64,000 bases of DNA from Epiperipatus broadwayi (lineage: Eukaryota; Onychophora; Udeonychophora; Euonychophora; Peripatidae). Position 1 is the first letter of the stretch; each line of letters starts with the position of its first letter. Below the pieces are notes generated by a model that was not told the origin of the DNA, did no database searches, and saw nothing but the letters and a program-made list of their open reading frames with translations. The stretch covers positions 847,984 to 911,983 of the forward strand of contig JAQFVV010012666.1 in the NCBI GenBank assembly GCA_028023455.1. The letters run 5' to 3'. Below, one piece after another: positions 39,835 through 52,631 of this stretch. The position numbers and the translations under genes are program-made.

Positions 39835-42230
39835 TAATCATAATAATATTAAGCTACACATACACCTGCATTTTTTTTGTTATAGAAAAAGAACTACTCT
39901 TTTGAAATAAATGGGAAATTATGTATGGATATTCTTACAGAAAAAAAAAAACTATTGGAAAATCAAATTCTAAAGTTGTGAATGGAAATTATACACCAAG
40001 TGGAATTGTTAAAACTTCAAGTATAATATAAGTCAACTGCAGTGATTCTCATAATAATCTCAATGAGCAGTGCACATTTTCATCCATAAGTAAGCTAGCT
40101 AATTATACGTGTAGTCAATAAATAAAGTGTGTGTATCATCTCTGTTATAATATTCGTTTTTTTTTTGTGGATCCAAATTTTAATAGTATAATTCAAGTGA
40201 GAATTAATCTTCGATTCTGTTATAATTTTCTTTACATTATTATTAGAAGTGCTAAATAAAAAAAAACTTTTCATTAAAAAAAAATATGTTTATTACTTTT
40301 AGTGCTTTGTAAAATTTGACTAGATAAAAACTCTTCACTTGGATTAGCAGCTCACAGAAAAATAGTTCTGCTAATGAGATAATATGTATTTGTTTATTGA
40401 ATGTTTTTTTTTAAGGAAACTAATTTGTAAAATTTTATTTTGTGTTATAATATTAATATATGCCAGGATATATCTGTCACGTAATATTTTCAGTATCTTG
40501 TAATGACAAAGGTATGTCTTACTGTAATTATTTTGGGTTAAGTTTGTATTTAAGATGAAATCTATGAAGCATATCCGATTTATTAAATGCAGTGACAGAT
40601 ATAAACTTTGCGTGTTTGGTACTTAAAAAAAAAAAAAAAATTATATTTAGTTAACGGATAAAATAAATATTGAAAATTATCAGAAGTAACTAAAAAAATG
40701 CTATAACAAGATATTTCTTTTTAAAGGGTCAACAGAATTTATATTATATTCATTTAATAACAGCTATTCTTTAATAGCACATCCACTTTATTTAGTGGAA
40801 GCTGATATGCTAACTAGTGCTTTTGAGTGTTCCTTTATTAGAATTAAAATTATTATACTTTTATGCTGTCATGTTCATTGGTTTCAGATATTGATCGAAG
40901 TATACATTGTAACATAGGTTTATTGTGATTAGTGTGTTTTCTTATCTTGCCTAAATGTAGGATCGATATATGCTTAATGTCAGCATATGTAATACTTATA
41001 ATGTATTTTATTTTGTGGGATGAAAATGATCTCCCCAGAATACTTTATTTTTCCATGAGAAGAATACTTTTAGATATAATGTTAGGGTATGTTTGATAGC
41101 CCATATGATCGATTCTCGTGAATAGAACGATCAAGAGTTTATATAGCGTTTAGGATACTTAATTTGTTTAAATCCCAAGAGAGGATTATAATTGGTGTGT
41201 GTTCGTTTTATGCCTGAGTAAGAGGCAAGAAACCACCAAAATACTTTAGTAGTTTACTCTGCAGACATTCGTTGTTATTCTGCATTCCTCATGTGGATAT
41301 AAAGATAGTTCCACCATAGAAGGTGTTGATTTTGTGCTTTGTTATAAAAGTTAGGGCAAGGATAAATGTTATGTTGGAAGTGTTAGTTCCTCAAGGTGCA
41401 TTTTATTATCAATAGTGTGTTAGTAACTGAGATCAATATCTGTATTGTGCTGCTGAATCTTGCTAGTAGTTGACAAGCAAATCAATGGGGAAAGTAAGTT
41501 AAAATTGTGTAATTTAAAACGCTTATTTGCTGGAGGAATATTCAAACGCAATGTTTAATGTTAGTTAATAATTAAGTAATATTCATAGTTTAAATTACAC
41601 TTAGAAATAAAATATTTATCGTAATTTAAGTGGACATTAAGTTAAATGAAATATAGTGAGTGCAACTTCTGATAAGTGACCCATAATTAGAATAGGTTGT
41701 TCAAGTAAAAAAAAAAAACCATAACTTCATTTACTTTATTAGGAATAAATTTAATATTTTTCGCATTTCATATTATAATATTAATCAATTAAAAACAAAA
41801 ATAGTTAGTCAATAACTTTAAGTAAAAGCTTATAGAAAGTTTACCAAACTTATAAATTAGTGTATTGGTAAATGAGATGTACTTTTTAGTTAGTCAATTC
41901 GCATGATTGCAAACAGGTGAAGTTATAATTTTAATCTATACCCAAACAATAGACATACTAATGTTGGTTTTTTATTTTGTATCAGTGTGAGATTATTTAA
42001 TAAATTTGTATATATTTTTTTCTGTGATAGTAATAAATTATAGTCTTGTCAATATTTGTTGTAGATTCATTTTTTTTTTTTTGGTATGCTAAATATAAGA
42101 GTGTTTGTTCAATATTTACAAACATTTTCTTGAGTCCGAAATCATTTCAAACTCTCAAAAATCTAATATACCAGATAGATAAATTTAAGCACATCGGAAT
42201 ATTTCATTTCACTTTGTTTTAATGAGAATT
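39835..42230. other. Gene-free AT-rich stretch
   Basis: No coding frame of note on either strand. 'attgtaacatagg' at about 40907 resembles the TGTAAC start of the LTR-like elements but has no (TA)n flank and no matching end. Confidence 0.5.
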
Positions 42231-42339
42231 ATTTATGGAATTGCAAACTTGAGACTAAACATTTTGTAAGTGTAAAATTGAATTGATTCCCATGTCATTA
42301 GACTGCACATTATTCCATTCACATTTTAGTTAAATTGTC

Positions 42340-42480
42340 GAAGTAATGAGTCTTAGTTAATTTATTGTGTTGTCATGGATCATGAAAGGACACAAAAAGC
42401 ACCCTTGTCTTTTTATTATTCTGGCAGAGATTCTGGATAAAAGGGCTGTATTATTCAAAATTGTATGTCAGTATTGAGTA
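42340..42480 (+). repeat. Dispersed repeat with promoter-like block, copy 1
   Basis: AGCACCCTTGTCTTTTTATT...TCTGGATAAAAGGGCTGTAT resembles 59095-59160 (AGTACCCTTGCCCTTTTTTT...CTTGGATAAAAGGCCATTAT). GGATAAAAGG could be a TATA box, and TCAGTATTG about 35 bases downstream an initiator, so both may be U3/R parts of a related LTR family. Boundaries are unknown. Confidence 0.4.
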
Positions 42481-43320
42481 TAATTATCACCTCATTAAAT
42501 AACATAGTAGTTGCTATGAGATATGAAGACACATTGACTTTGAAGTAAAGTAAATATTTCCTATAGCTGACCAGAATGCCAGTCATATGTGACAGCACAG
42601 TACTATCGAGCATTTTCCTAAATTAAACAAAGAAATCCTGAGATTATTATTGTCATTATAATTATTCTTTAATTAAGAAGTGATCAATTATTATTGATAT
42701 TACAATCATGGCATGGCTTAAAAGAATTGAACTTATAATTGTGCTTGGAAGGCTATTTTCAGATCATATTGGCAAATGATTTACATAATGGATATATATT
42801 TTTTTGGTAACATTAACAAGAAGATGAGAAGTTATCATCATTGTTTAAAAGTATAAATACTTATAGCTCAGAGAATGTGTTTTTGGTAAAGAGAAAATAT
42901 TATTTTAGTCTAAATTTTTAATTAGGGAATGATGACAGGTTTTTTTTTCTATATTTATTTTACTAATGATAATTTGTTTTATGATTTTAATTTCTTTCTT
43001 TATTTTAACTGCATATCTCTGAAGCTGAATCTTCTTATAACTAACTGACCACTGAGCTAGGCTGAGTATGCACATTGGTGAGCTTGCAGATCACTTAAAA
43101 TATACTTTATTAGGTTAGAAAATAAGACGCCTAATTATAGATGATTGATGTACATAGTAGAAACTAATTACTGGTTAACTAATTTTTAGAAGGTTAGAAA
43201 TGTTATATAGTTAGAGTTAATAAGTTTATTTATGTTTTTATAGGTTAGAAATGACCGACGATTGATGGCTATGTATGTTGCCATGATGATTTATTTTTGG
43301 AAGGTTAGAATATATATATA

Positions 43321-43393
43321 TGATCACTAGATGGAGCTTTACCAATAACTCATAACAAGCTTTGTTTATTGGTAAAGCTCTACCAAGTGATCA
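43321..43393. mobile_element. TA-flanked short foldback element (MITE), 73 bp
   Basis: TGATCACTAGATGGAGCTTT at the left is answered by its near-exact inverse ending at 43393, with 28-base arms and a 17-base loop. TA lies directly outside both ends. The terminus resembles that of the 37411 element (CAC-AGATGG-G-TCTACCAA), so the two are related. Confidence 0.8.
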
Positions 43394-43438
43394 TAAAATA
43401 TAAGCTAAAATCAATTACATAATTTATAACTTGTTTTG

Positions 43439-43442
<4 letters not shown>

Positions 43443-43499
<57 letters not shown>
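43443..43499. repeat. (TA)n microsatellite left of element G
   Basis: About 28 TA units. Confidence 0.95.
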
Positions 43500-43501
<2 letters not shown>

Positions 43502-45163
43502 AATATTGAAATTGGTTTATCTAAAAAAATTATTAAAAATAATCTTTCGTAAAAGTTTTTGAAATAAAAGTTACAATTAATTAATCAGAAGGGGAGATGG
43601 GTGTTTCATTAGAAAAGGTCAAACTAAAAGTGTTATAAAGGGAAGTAAACAGTTTTTCTAATTAGTATTCAAAAAAATAAATAATTTAAAGTTTAAAAAA
43701 TAAAAATCTTTTTTCATTCGAACTTATTATAATAAATTATATATGTGCGTGCAAGTGTAAATAAATGTGTGCATGTTAGAATAATACTAAAAAAATATAT
43801 AAATGAAATATAAAAAGAAATTATATTTGGAAAACACAGCGATGGCTATTAAGTTAAATAAAGATATAAAAAAAACCTCCCCAGCAGTGGGCTACTAATT
43901 AAAGATATAAAAACACCACGTTTATGAAAGCTACTACTAATTAAACAATCTTCAAAAACATGTCAAAGAATTAGTTATCAATGAAATTTTAACAACACAC
44001 ATTGACGGAGGATATAAAACAAAAACACTTTGCATATATAAATAGCCAGATTTTTATCGGATGTCAGTTTCAGCCTAGTTTCCAGTGACAGTCTTGTTTG
44101 AGTTCAGAAATTAATTGAGTCAGTTAAGTCGAGAGAAGACCATCAGTTGAGTTAATTGTATCCAGAAACAAAATGTGGTGCTGAGCAGTTTTGGGAAATT
44201 CATACCTCTCCACAGCCTGATGTCCGATGACAACAGCAAGATCTGCCTGTGAAATAATGTCAGCATAACATCTTAGAAAATCTCCATCAGTATCTAATTG
44301 TCTCCAATAGTAATAATCATGAAATAAGGAAACTCATCAAGGAAACATCCTGGCCAGCTTGAAGTATCCGTAATGGAAGAAGAAAACAAAGTTCTACATC
44401 TATATTCAAAATCCTAGGTAAAACATTTGCTTATTTTCATTTATACTGTAATAGCCATTGCATTAAATTAATCCATGTGAATCCTCCAAGAATCTAAATA
44501 TATGAACTCTATATCATACATACAATGAACTATTGTAATGTGTGTTTAAGTTTCAAATGCTATGTAATACTTTATTATTATATATGTGAGTGTATGAGTT
44601 AATATGTGTGTGATGATTATATCAGTGTTATTAGTTAAATTACATAAATACCAGTGTTCTATTATTAAAATCTACAGGAATATTTCAACTAGTTTAGAAA
44701 TGTTAATTTAAAATATGCGTGTGTTTTATGGAATTATAAAATGTTTAAAATTAATAAATGTTAGTTAATAAATTGTCTTTAAAATTAAACTTTATTTGTC
44801 GGTCAATTCTTTTTATAAATTCCTTTTACAATTCTTTTATCAATTCTTTTCACCATTAATTATGTATAATCTATTAGTGATTACAAACATCTGAGCTAGT
44901 CGTGCATATTTAGGCGTTGAGTTAGTGGCCATTGATCAAAGTGTGTTGTTTATTCTTTTCAGAATAAATAACTGGCGCCCATGTCTACATGAAACATAAA
45001 AGTGCTTTGAACTTGGTGTTGAACTCAACAGTCGAGAAGAAGATATTTCCTGGAAATGTAACACTAGTTATATATATTATAGCTATCGTTTGGGCATACA
45101 TATATGTTCTTCTCTGCCTAAGAGGCCGGTAATTTTGAGAGACCCATATTCGAAACCGGTACA
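43500..45163 (+). mobile_element. LTR-like element G (solo LTR candidate)
   Basis: The unit lies between the (TA)n tract ending at 43499 and another short ATATATAT at 45164, where it ends CCGGTACA. It carries a TATA box with an initiator (44035-44068) and an AATAAA signal at 44963. This is followed by CTGGCGCCC (44972-44980) and ATGAAACATAAAAGTGC (about 44989). The same arrangement, CTGGCGCC then ATGAAACAAATAAAACGTGC, occurs in A2 at 61795-61850 at a similar distance from its right end, so G and A look like related LTR families. The left boundary is uncertain. No coding frames. Confidence 0.45.
44035..44068 (+). promoter_or_regulatory. Core promoter of element G: TATA box plus initiator
   Basis: TATATAAATA at 44035-44044 and TCAGT at 44064-44068 are 29 bases apart, the spacing of a TATA/initiator pair. 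TCAGT is the arthropod-type initiator used by many LTR retrotransposons. Confidence 0.5.
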
Positions 45164-45171
45164 ATATATAT

Positions 45172-45928
45172 TGTAACGATATATAAATATGTCATTACAT
45201 TAATTTAAAATAAAAACTAAGTTCGCAAATAAAAATAAATTTATTAAAAATCTGAAAGCTAAAAAAAAAATAAAGAGTTGTTAAAAGTATATATATTCAC
45301 ACAGATGCAACACTTTAAAAATATTTTTTTAATAAATAAAAGTATTTGAATGTAGTTATAAAAAAGTACAAGATTTAAAAATAAAATATTTTTGTAAATG
45401 GAAATGATTGTTTTATAAATTAATTGAAAAGCAAGCTAGCCCTTGGGGTTCTTGTATAATTAAAAAGTCTGATGAAAGATAGATAAAAAATAAAGAAATT
45501 AGCTTGACCAATGGAAGCACCAAGCCTCTCAGACCTTAATGAAAATGATTGGAACAGTAATGTTTTGTTTTTTGAATCTGGAGAATTACTATAAAAAGAA
45601 AAATATTGAGTTCCAGAGAGTTCCAGCTTTTTTATGTTTGTGAGGTGTGATAGGACAAACATATCACACTCTCTATTTAAAAAAATGAAATGACTGTAAT
45701 ACTGGAATGGAACCAGCTAATGCCACCTCCATAACATCAGATCAGTCTTCCAATGAAGACATCGCGGGAATTAAAAACAGGAACCTGGACTCTTCTTCCA
45801 TGAACTATGAACTTTACAAATTAACAAAAAAAAGTAATTAAGAACTTTCATCATTTTTTTTAAAGATTATGCTATTCTAAATTTTAAAATGACCTCTTAT
45901 TTGATTTTCAAATTGATAATGAATGTTT

Positions 45929-46027
<99 letters not shown>

Positions 46028-46080
46028 GTTTAATTTTATTTGGGGTAGTTTTGATTTTATATTACTAGTTTAGTTTATGC

Positions 46081-46122
<42 letters not shown>

Positions 46123-47445
46123 TTGCTAAAAAAAATCATTTCCATTTTTTTTATTATTTCTATTAATATGTATTTGTATAAATTATTTAAATGCATGAAA
46201 TTTAAGTTGGGTATGGATGTTGCATGGATTTGTTAGCAGTTAATTATGTTGTGGTTTTTATATTCGATTAGAATATATAAGTCATTGATGTCAATGCTGC
46301 ATCTTATGTTGAATGCCAATGGGTTTCTTTTATTCTCTCTGTAATTCACGTTATCAATGACTTTGTATTTTGATCGGTTATGTTTATTTGGAAATGTTTT
46401 TAACTGTGGAATCTATGCAGTTGATCTATACTCAACATGATAAAACAAATTTTATAAAATTCATCTGTGCAAATGTATACAAATGTTAAATTTAAATCGG
46501 GAAAGAATGACTATATAGATTTGTAAAGTTATATTAAAAAATTAGGGGAGGGTAATCTTAGGTTATTTGTTTCGTAGTTAAATTGGGTCAATGGATTGGA
46601 TATATCGGTGTAATTAGTAAATGTAGTATGAGGTTTAGTAGATGTAGTATGAGATTCACTACGTGCAGAATCACTGTATATGCTGCACTAATCCTTTTGC
46701 CTATGAATGGGATTGTAAGTCAGCAAAAAGGATCACAGTCTTTTCCTATGGAGTTTTTATTTTATTGTTTTTCTTGCCATACAGATGTAACATTCCTGTA
46801 TCAGACAAGAGTAAATGTCTTCTCTAACTATACGGTTCAGATGTCCATTCCTGGCAGTATAGTATATAGTGCTGTTGTATTTTCATGCTACATTGAATAC
46901 ATCAATGTATCAGATGGATTGATGCCAGTTTGACAGAGAACTTTTGGCCTAATGTTAAATAAAGGATACAATATTTTCTTTTCAAATGCAAATCTATGTA
47001 GCTTTATTTATATGTGACAATCTTAAAATAAATCAAAAATTCATCTGTGTGGATGATTTAAAATCTTAAAATAATAATTTAAATTAAAAATTAATATTAA
47101 AATCCAAATAATAAATGTTATTCCTGAAATTTAAAATGATTATATATGTGCGTAAATAAATATTGTTAGTGTGTTAATTACTGGCAGTGGCTTATTTTAT
47201 TCTTTTTTTAGATATTAATATATTTTGAGAATATAAATCTTTATTAAAACTTATAAAAAAATGTTTTAAATCGCTGCTACTCCACTGAGCTAGTGACTTG
47301 GGCTATTCTGAAATAAATAAAGTGGGATCTTAACAGCGCGTATCTGCCTACTTTATAAATTTCTCTCTCGGTCTCAATATGTCTCCCTATATGGCTGCCT
47401 CTATATGTGCATGATACGTATATAGATCTATATATCCCTGATCTT
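45172..47445 (+). mobile_element. LTR-like element B, copy 2
   Basis: Begins TGTAACGATATATAAATATG and is collinear with B1 up to about 47366 (GCGCGTATCTGCCTACTTTA), after which the two copies diverge. It is longer than B1 because of two internal (TA)n runs (45933-46025 and 46087-46117) absent from B1. The 116-codon frame at 46583-46933 arises within this non-coding copy and its B1 counterpart is not open, so I do not regard it as a gene. Confidence 0.55.
45933..46025. repeat. (TA)n microsatellite inside B2
   Basis: About 46 TA units. The aligned place in B1 (about 34535) has only ordinary AT-rich sequence, so the tract grew after the copies separated. Confidence 0.93.
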
Positions 47446-47467
47446 ATATATATATATATATATATAT
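47446..47467. repeat. (TA)n tract joining B2 and element C
   Basis: About 11 TA units, followed directly by TGTAATGGTATATGC. Confidence 0.9.
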
Positions 47468-48282
47468 TGTAATGGTATATGCTTTCTTGGTGAGATAAAT
47501 TAAGGCAGACACATCTCACTATAATCTGTTTTAAGATCTTTATATAGGATGTCACAAATGATGTGATTTAATTTTGCTATAAAACTATATCTGTTCCCAA
47601 TAAATAATTTATTATTAATAAATTATTATATCTAAACCACATCAATTCAATTTTCTTTTAATTGACTTAAACATTATGCTCAGATTTCGAATTCTGGGAA
47701 GTTTAACAATTGACTCTCTTCAGAGGTTTCTATCAATATACTAAAGTAATATTAATAACAATTTTCACTAACTTTTTAAAATGGGTTTCATGAAGTTAAT
47801 ATAATAATCAGTAAAGACTATTATATTAAATTATTCTTCTTATCTTATAAAATCAAATAAATAAATAAAACAAAATTGAAGACTTCATTTAGTTTAATAT
47901 AACGAACATAATAAATATTTATTTAACAAATACATATCTTAAACTTTATAATATATACAAATATTTATATATATATACTTTTTTATATTGTAAATATAAA
48001 TATTCTATTTATCTATGGTAGATATATTTCATAACTGATAGCATTACATGATTTTATAAAGTATATAATATATAAGTATCCAAATATTAAGAGTTTTACA
48101 TTAACACTATTAAATATTAATTAGGTTATACAAATAATAATCCAATTATTATTATATAATGTTTTCATTTGTTAAAATTATTGTAAGTAATTTAGGTTTA
48201 TTAATATAAAAATATATATATTTCTTATCATATTTCTTATCAATGTTAGTCATTTATCCATTTATCATACATAATGTTTATC
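47468..48282 (+). mobile_element. LTR-like element C, left part
   Basis: Starts TGTAATGG immediately after (TA)n. It is AT-rich without coding frames and stops where Gypsy LTR sequence begins at about 48283. A right part ending in CTCCTACA next to (TA)n lies at 53240-54347. Together they would be about 1.9 kb, the size of A. Only the TGTA/TACA ends match, so this is tentative. Confidence 0.3.
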
Positions 48283-48476
48283 AGGTGAGGCTGGAAGCAG
48301 CAGGCATAGCCCAGAGTATACATTAAACTCCAATATTCAACTTGTAAATATTCAGTTGTATATATTGTATTGTATATATTGGTACATAATAAAATATATT
48401 AATTGCAATACTTGTTTCAGTATTATTTTACATTATATACTGTTAGTTGGGTCTGTAATCCAGACCAAATACAACA
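48283..48476 (+). repeat. 5' LTR remnant of the Gypsy element
   Basis: GGCTGGAAGCAGCAGGCATA through ACAACA matches the last 190 bp of the 3' LTR, including the AATAAA poly(A) signal (about 48387-48392). Confidence 0.88.
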
Positions 48477-49050
48477 GATTTGGCACAGTTTTACAGAAGA
48501 TTTTTTCTCCTATGGCTGGAAAAAGAAAAAAAACTTGGAAAATGTAAATACACATGTGGACAATTATTTAGACACTCGTAAGTTATGAAACTGTGATTAC
48601 TAAATCACACTTAAATACGTTCCAAGTAAAATACATATATGTATTTATTTAACAGTGATTCTTAAAATTACTTATTTCTGGCAAAATAAGTAAAATACAC
48701 GAACAGCATTTACTAAACAGCCATTGTCAAAATCACTTATTTCTAAGAGGAAACATAAAGTGATCATAAAAATGATTGGTACTTCATAAACCAATCAAAA
48801 TTGGCCTTGCTAAAAAAGGAAAAAAAGCTCAGCACAGTAAAAAATCTGTCGAACATAAACATATCGAGTGGTTTCTCATAAATATATGGAAAAAATATTT
48901 TTGTCACGTGATAAAAGAGAAAAAAAATGGCTTATATAATTGGCTCAATGGTCGTTTTTGATCCAGGGTTCCCTGAAAACTTATCAAGCTACAAAGAGTC
49001 CTAATTTTTTATATGCTGGCCAATCAGATCAAAAAGTCTAAAATAAAAAA
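48477..49050 (+). other. Gypsy leader region
   Basis: The primer-binding site should follow 48476. TTTGGCACAGTTTTACAG at 48479 starts with a TGG but I could not assign the tRNA. Small frames at 48356-48588 and 48776-48961 have no recognisable gag features and overlap the LTR or leader. Confidence 0.4.
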
Positions 49051-49956
49051 TTAGCAATGCTGATAACGATAATCACGTCGCAGACATATAATATTTTAAA
49101 ATCACAAATTGGGTCAGAAACACTGGCTGACTTGAATTTTGAGAAAGCATTGGCGATTCTCACAAAATATTTTTTCCCCAAACCACTAACAATAATGCAG
49201 AGATATTTTTTTCAATCTCTGTGTGCAGGCAGAGGAAGAAAAAGCTAGAGAATTTGCCATGTGAATCCGAACATTAGCACTCACATGTGAGTTTAAAGAA
49301 TTCATAAATGAAGCACTATGCCATCTGGCATGAACAATCATAATTTAAGGCTCACAGTATTTATGACACCAGATATTGATTTTGAAAAGGCTGTAACTCA
49401 AGCCACACTGGCAGAATCTATAGCATGTCAGGCAAAGCCATTACAAAAAATGAATTATACTATTCAAAAAGTTGAACATAAGGCTGAGTCTGAGAAGCAC
49501 TCAGTTTGCTCAACAACAATGAGTGTAAAGCATTGTTATAGATGCGATAAATCGGTCCACATGCGAACAGAATGTTCACATCTCCATACTGTGTGCTCAT
49601 TTTGCAAGCGAGTCAGTCATATAAGAGAGGCATGTCTAAAATTAAAAAGACAAACAGCCAATATGAGAATCGAAAAAGCTATTCCAAACAACAACAATGG
49701 CAACTATAAGAAAAACAAACATGTTGCCAGTATAAATCACATTAAGGACAATCAGTCTGGATTTATACAGAGTATTATGATTAATGATACAGCAGTGAGA
49801 ATGGAACTAGACACAGGGTCAGCAGTGACTATTATTTCAAAAAAGACTTGGTTTATCATTAATAAAAATAATAAATATAATCTGCATCATAGTACTAGGA
49901 CTAGAACAGATTATCAGGGTAAAGAAATAAAACTCTTGTGTCAGACAAAACTATAA
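49051..49956 (+). pseudogene. Gypsy gag (capsid end, two zinc knuckles) and aspartic protease
   Basis: A first piece (49057-49248) reads FEKALAILTKYFFPKPLTIM, the capsid-type 'L..hF.P.p' block. After a shift, 49318-49956 carries DFEKAVTQATLAESI, then two CX2CX4HX4C zinc knuckles (CYRCDKSVHMRTEC and CSFCKRVSHIREAC), a Lys/Asn-rich linker, and MELDTGSAVTIISKKTW with the DTG active site of retropepsins. Gag packages element RNA into particles and the protease cuts the polyprotein. The order zinc knuckle to protease in one frame is normal for this group. Stops upstream and the loss of the frame after 49956 make the protein non-functional, although both knuckles and the DTG are intact. Confidence 0.85.
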
Positions 49957-51420
49957 CCTACCACAGTTAGTGGCATCAGGTGATCACAGCAACTTGTTAT
50001 GCTGTGACTTAGGCTTTGCAGTGCCAAAGGTGAACCAGATCACAACATTAGCTAAATTAAAGGCTGATTACCCTGAAGTGGTCAAAAAAGATCTAGGTCT
50101 GCATCTGGGACCACCAATTCAGTTATCACTGAATAAAAAGATAAAACTGATCAGTTTCAATGCAGATCACTGCCATTGGCCTTGAGAGCTAAAGTTGAGT
50201 TAGAGCTTAAAAGCTGGAAGGTAGAAAGGATAATAGAGCCTATATCATACACAGAATGGGCCACCCCAATCCCAATCATCAAAGAAAATGGTGATATGCG
50301 GATATGTGGAGTTATCGATGAACAATTAACAAAGCACTAGCATCAAACAACTATCCATCACCATCAGTTAAGCAAATCCTATCCACACTGTCAGGTGGAA
50401 AGGTTTTTACTGAAATTGACTTGAAACATGCATATTTACAGCTACCAGTCAATGATCATATAGCAAGAGCATTGTCAATAATAACTCATAAAGGCTTATT
50501 TTAAATGAACTGAATAACTTTTGGTATATCAGTCACCCCAGCAATATTTCAGAGAGTCATGGATCAACTGGGTGCAGAATACTGGGGGCCCTACCATGCT
50601 TTGATGATTTCTTACTGGTGGCATGGACTCCAGATCTACTCTGGAGTTCCACAATAAAACTTGATGAGTTCAAAGCAGCAGGCATCAGAATAAACTTAGA
50701 TAAGTGCATATTTGAAGTCAATGAACTGGAGTTTCTGGGATTTAGGATAGATGCAAGTGACATTTATACTACCCAAAAGAAATTTATGGCAATTAAAAAA
50801 GCCAAAACACTAAGTAACAATAAAGAATGACAGTCCTTTTTAGGACTTGTAAATTACTATGAGGGTTTTTTATATCACAAAACAGAGGCAGCTGAACCAG
50901 CCTGGAAGTGGGACAGCAATCATGATATAAGAAAGTGGTGCTGGCACACTTTGACCCTGAAAGAGTGCTGGTAATGGCATGTGATGCATCACCAGTAGGA
51001 ACAGGTGCAGTGTTGTTCCATAAGAATGATAATGGTTCCCTTTCACCTATTACCTTTACATCAAAGTTCCTCTCAAAGTCAGAAAAAAATTATGCCCAGA
51101 TTGATAGAGAGGTTCTGGCATTAATCGATGGAATTAAAAAAAATTTCATGACTACCTTTATGGGAGATCATTCACCACCTTTATAGGAGATCATTCATAC
51201 TGCAAACAGATCATAGATCCCTATTGGGTATCTTTGCAGCTGAAAAAGGAATCCCTCAGCATGTGTCACCATGTATGCTGAAGTGGTTCAACTTCTCATC
51301 AGGATATGATTTTATGCTACACTACATTGAGGGAAAACAGATTCCTCATGTTGATGCACTAAGTTGTTTGCCTGCAGAATCTTCAGACAGGCTGATTACT
51401 ACAGATCAGTCAGTTAACAT
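49957..51420 (+). pseudogene. Gypsy reverse transcriptase and RNase H
   Basis: Readable blocks in shifting frames: LLCCDLGFAV; ALRAKVELELKSWKVERIIE then PISYTEWATPIPIIKENGDM and RICG (about 50182-50315); LSGGKVFTEIDLKHAYLQLP (about 50389-50448); TPAIFQRVMDQLG; CFDDFLLVAWTP (about 50598); INLDKCIFEVNELEFLGFRI; then RNase H with MACDASPVGTGAVLFH and EKNYAQIDREVLALIDGIKK, and SGYDFMLHYIEGKQIPHVDA. The domain order is that of all Gypsy pol genes. The catalytic YxDD reads CFDD, a one-base change of the Tyr codon. At least three stops and several shifts separate the blocks. The RNase H part (50935-51186, 51224-51664) is the best preserved. Confidence 0.87.
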
Positions 51421-52607
51421 GATTGATTTGGGAACAAACACACCACTGAATAGTAAATTAGTGGCTAAGTGGACCACAAATGACCCTGGGTTCCAAAGAA
51501 TTAAAAAATGGATCCAGCAGGGGTGGCCAAATAAAAAACCAGAGGAGTTGCATCCACTGGACCTGAAGTCTGGAGCTTTCAATTGGAAAGGGATGTATTA
51601 TATGGGGATCCAGAGTAGTGATGCCCTTAGCTGGATGATCCAAAGTGCTTGGCCTGTTGCATAATGGGCATCCATTGATAGTCTGGATAAGATGCTCGCA
51701 AGGGCATTAAGTTTAAAGTCCACAACTGCTGGCATTGTAAAATGAATCAAAACATGCCAGCAAAAAATAAAACAGTTCACTGGCCTAAACATTTAGCACC
51801 TGGACAAAACCCCATATGGGCCATGCTGGCCCATGGAAAGGCAAACTACTGTTAGTAGTAGTTGATTTATATCCCTAGTGGCTGGAGGTAGTGGAAGATC
51901 CATAACTCCAGACCACTGCAACAATAGAAGCTCTTAGAAGACTATTTGCTACACATGGCCTTCCAAGAATGATAGTCTCAGATAATGGCACAGCATTCAC
52001 TGCATTAGCTTTTAAAAACTTTTGTGACAATAATGGCATTGAGCTGGTCTTTAGCCCACCATTTTACCCTGAAAGCAAAGGCCAGGCTGAGAGATTGGTG
52101 CAATAGACCAAAAATTGCTCACAAAGATCGACACAGGAAGCTGCAACACCTATATTGCCAGAATGTTATTATCTTGGCACTCTACACTGAGTACTGTAAC
52201 CAAAAAAACTCCAGCTGAACTACTGTGTAATAGAACTTTGTGAACCAACTTCTCAGCTTTGATACCTGAACCAAAAGATGAAAACAAGAAAAGTACAAAA
52301 CTACCAAATTACAAATAGGGCTAATGTTCTATGCAGAATGTATAGCAGATCTGTTAAGTGGATCCCAGCAGTCATCATCCAATAAAAAGGACTTCACACC
52401 ATTTTAGTGGAAACAGCATATGGATGTCATCATCGCCATCGAGATCACCTGAGACTGGATTATACTGATGCAGCCACAATGAGTGAAGCTCCAGAAACAT
52501 GTGGTACAAGCAAGGAGGACCAACAAACTGAAGACAACAGCAAACCAGAACAAGCACCAAAGCACTTTAGTCATCCTCCAGCACACCAGTATGACTATGT
52601 TTTCTAG
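51421..52607 (+). pseudogene. Gypsy integrase
   Basis: A zinc-binding N-terminus is reduced to a NGHP block near 51663 and CWHCKMNQNMPAKNKT (about 51727). The catalytic core follows: LLVVVDLYP with the first Asp, LRRLFATHGLPRMIVSDNGT with the second Asp (about 51931-51990), FKNFCDNNGIELVFSPPFYP and ESKGQAERLVQ with the Glu (about 52072-52103). The C-terminal part ends with a frame at 52407-52607 rich in Glu, Thr and Gln. Integrase joins element ends to target DNA. All three acidic residues are present, but stops lie between DLYP and WLEV and after AERLVQ. The frame ends about 24 bases before the 3' LTR. Confidence 0.85.
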
Positions 52608-52618
52608 GGCAAATTTTA

Positions 52619-52631
52619 GCCAGGGGAGGGA
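52619..52631 (+). promoter_or_regulatory. Polypurine tract of the Gypsy element
   Basis: AGGGGAGGGA directly before TGTTATAGTCC, the 3' LTR start; primer for plus-strand synthesis. Confidence 0.75.

Noticed and set aside
46583-46933. 116-codon plus-strand frame in element B2 with several Cys and hydrophobic stretches
   Set aside because: The collinear copy B1 (about 34990-35325) does not keep it open and no domain is recognisable, so it is most likely chance within LTR-like sequence.
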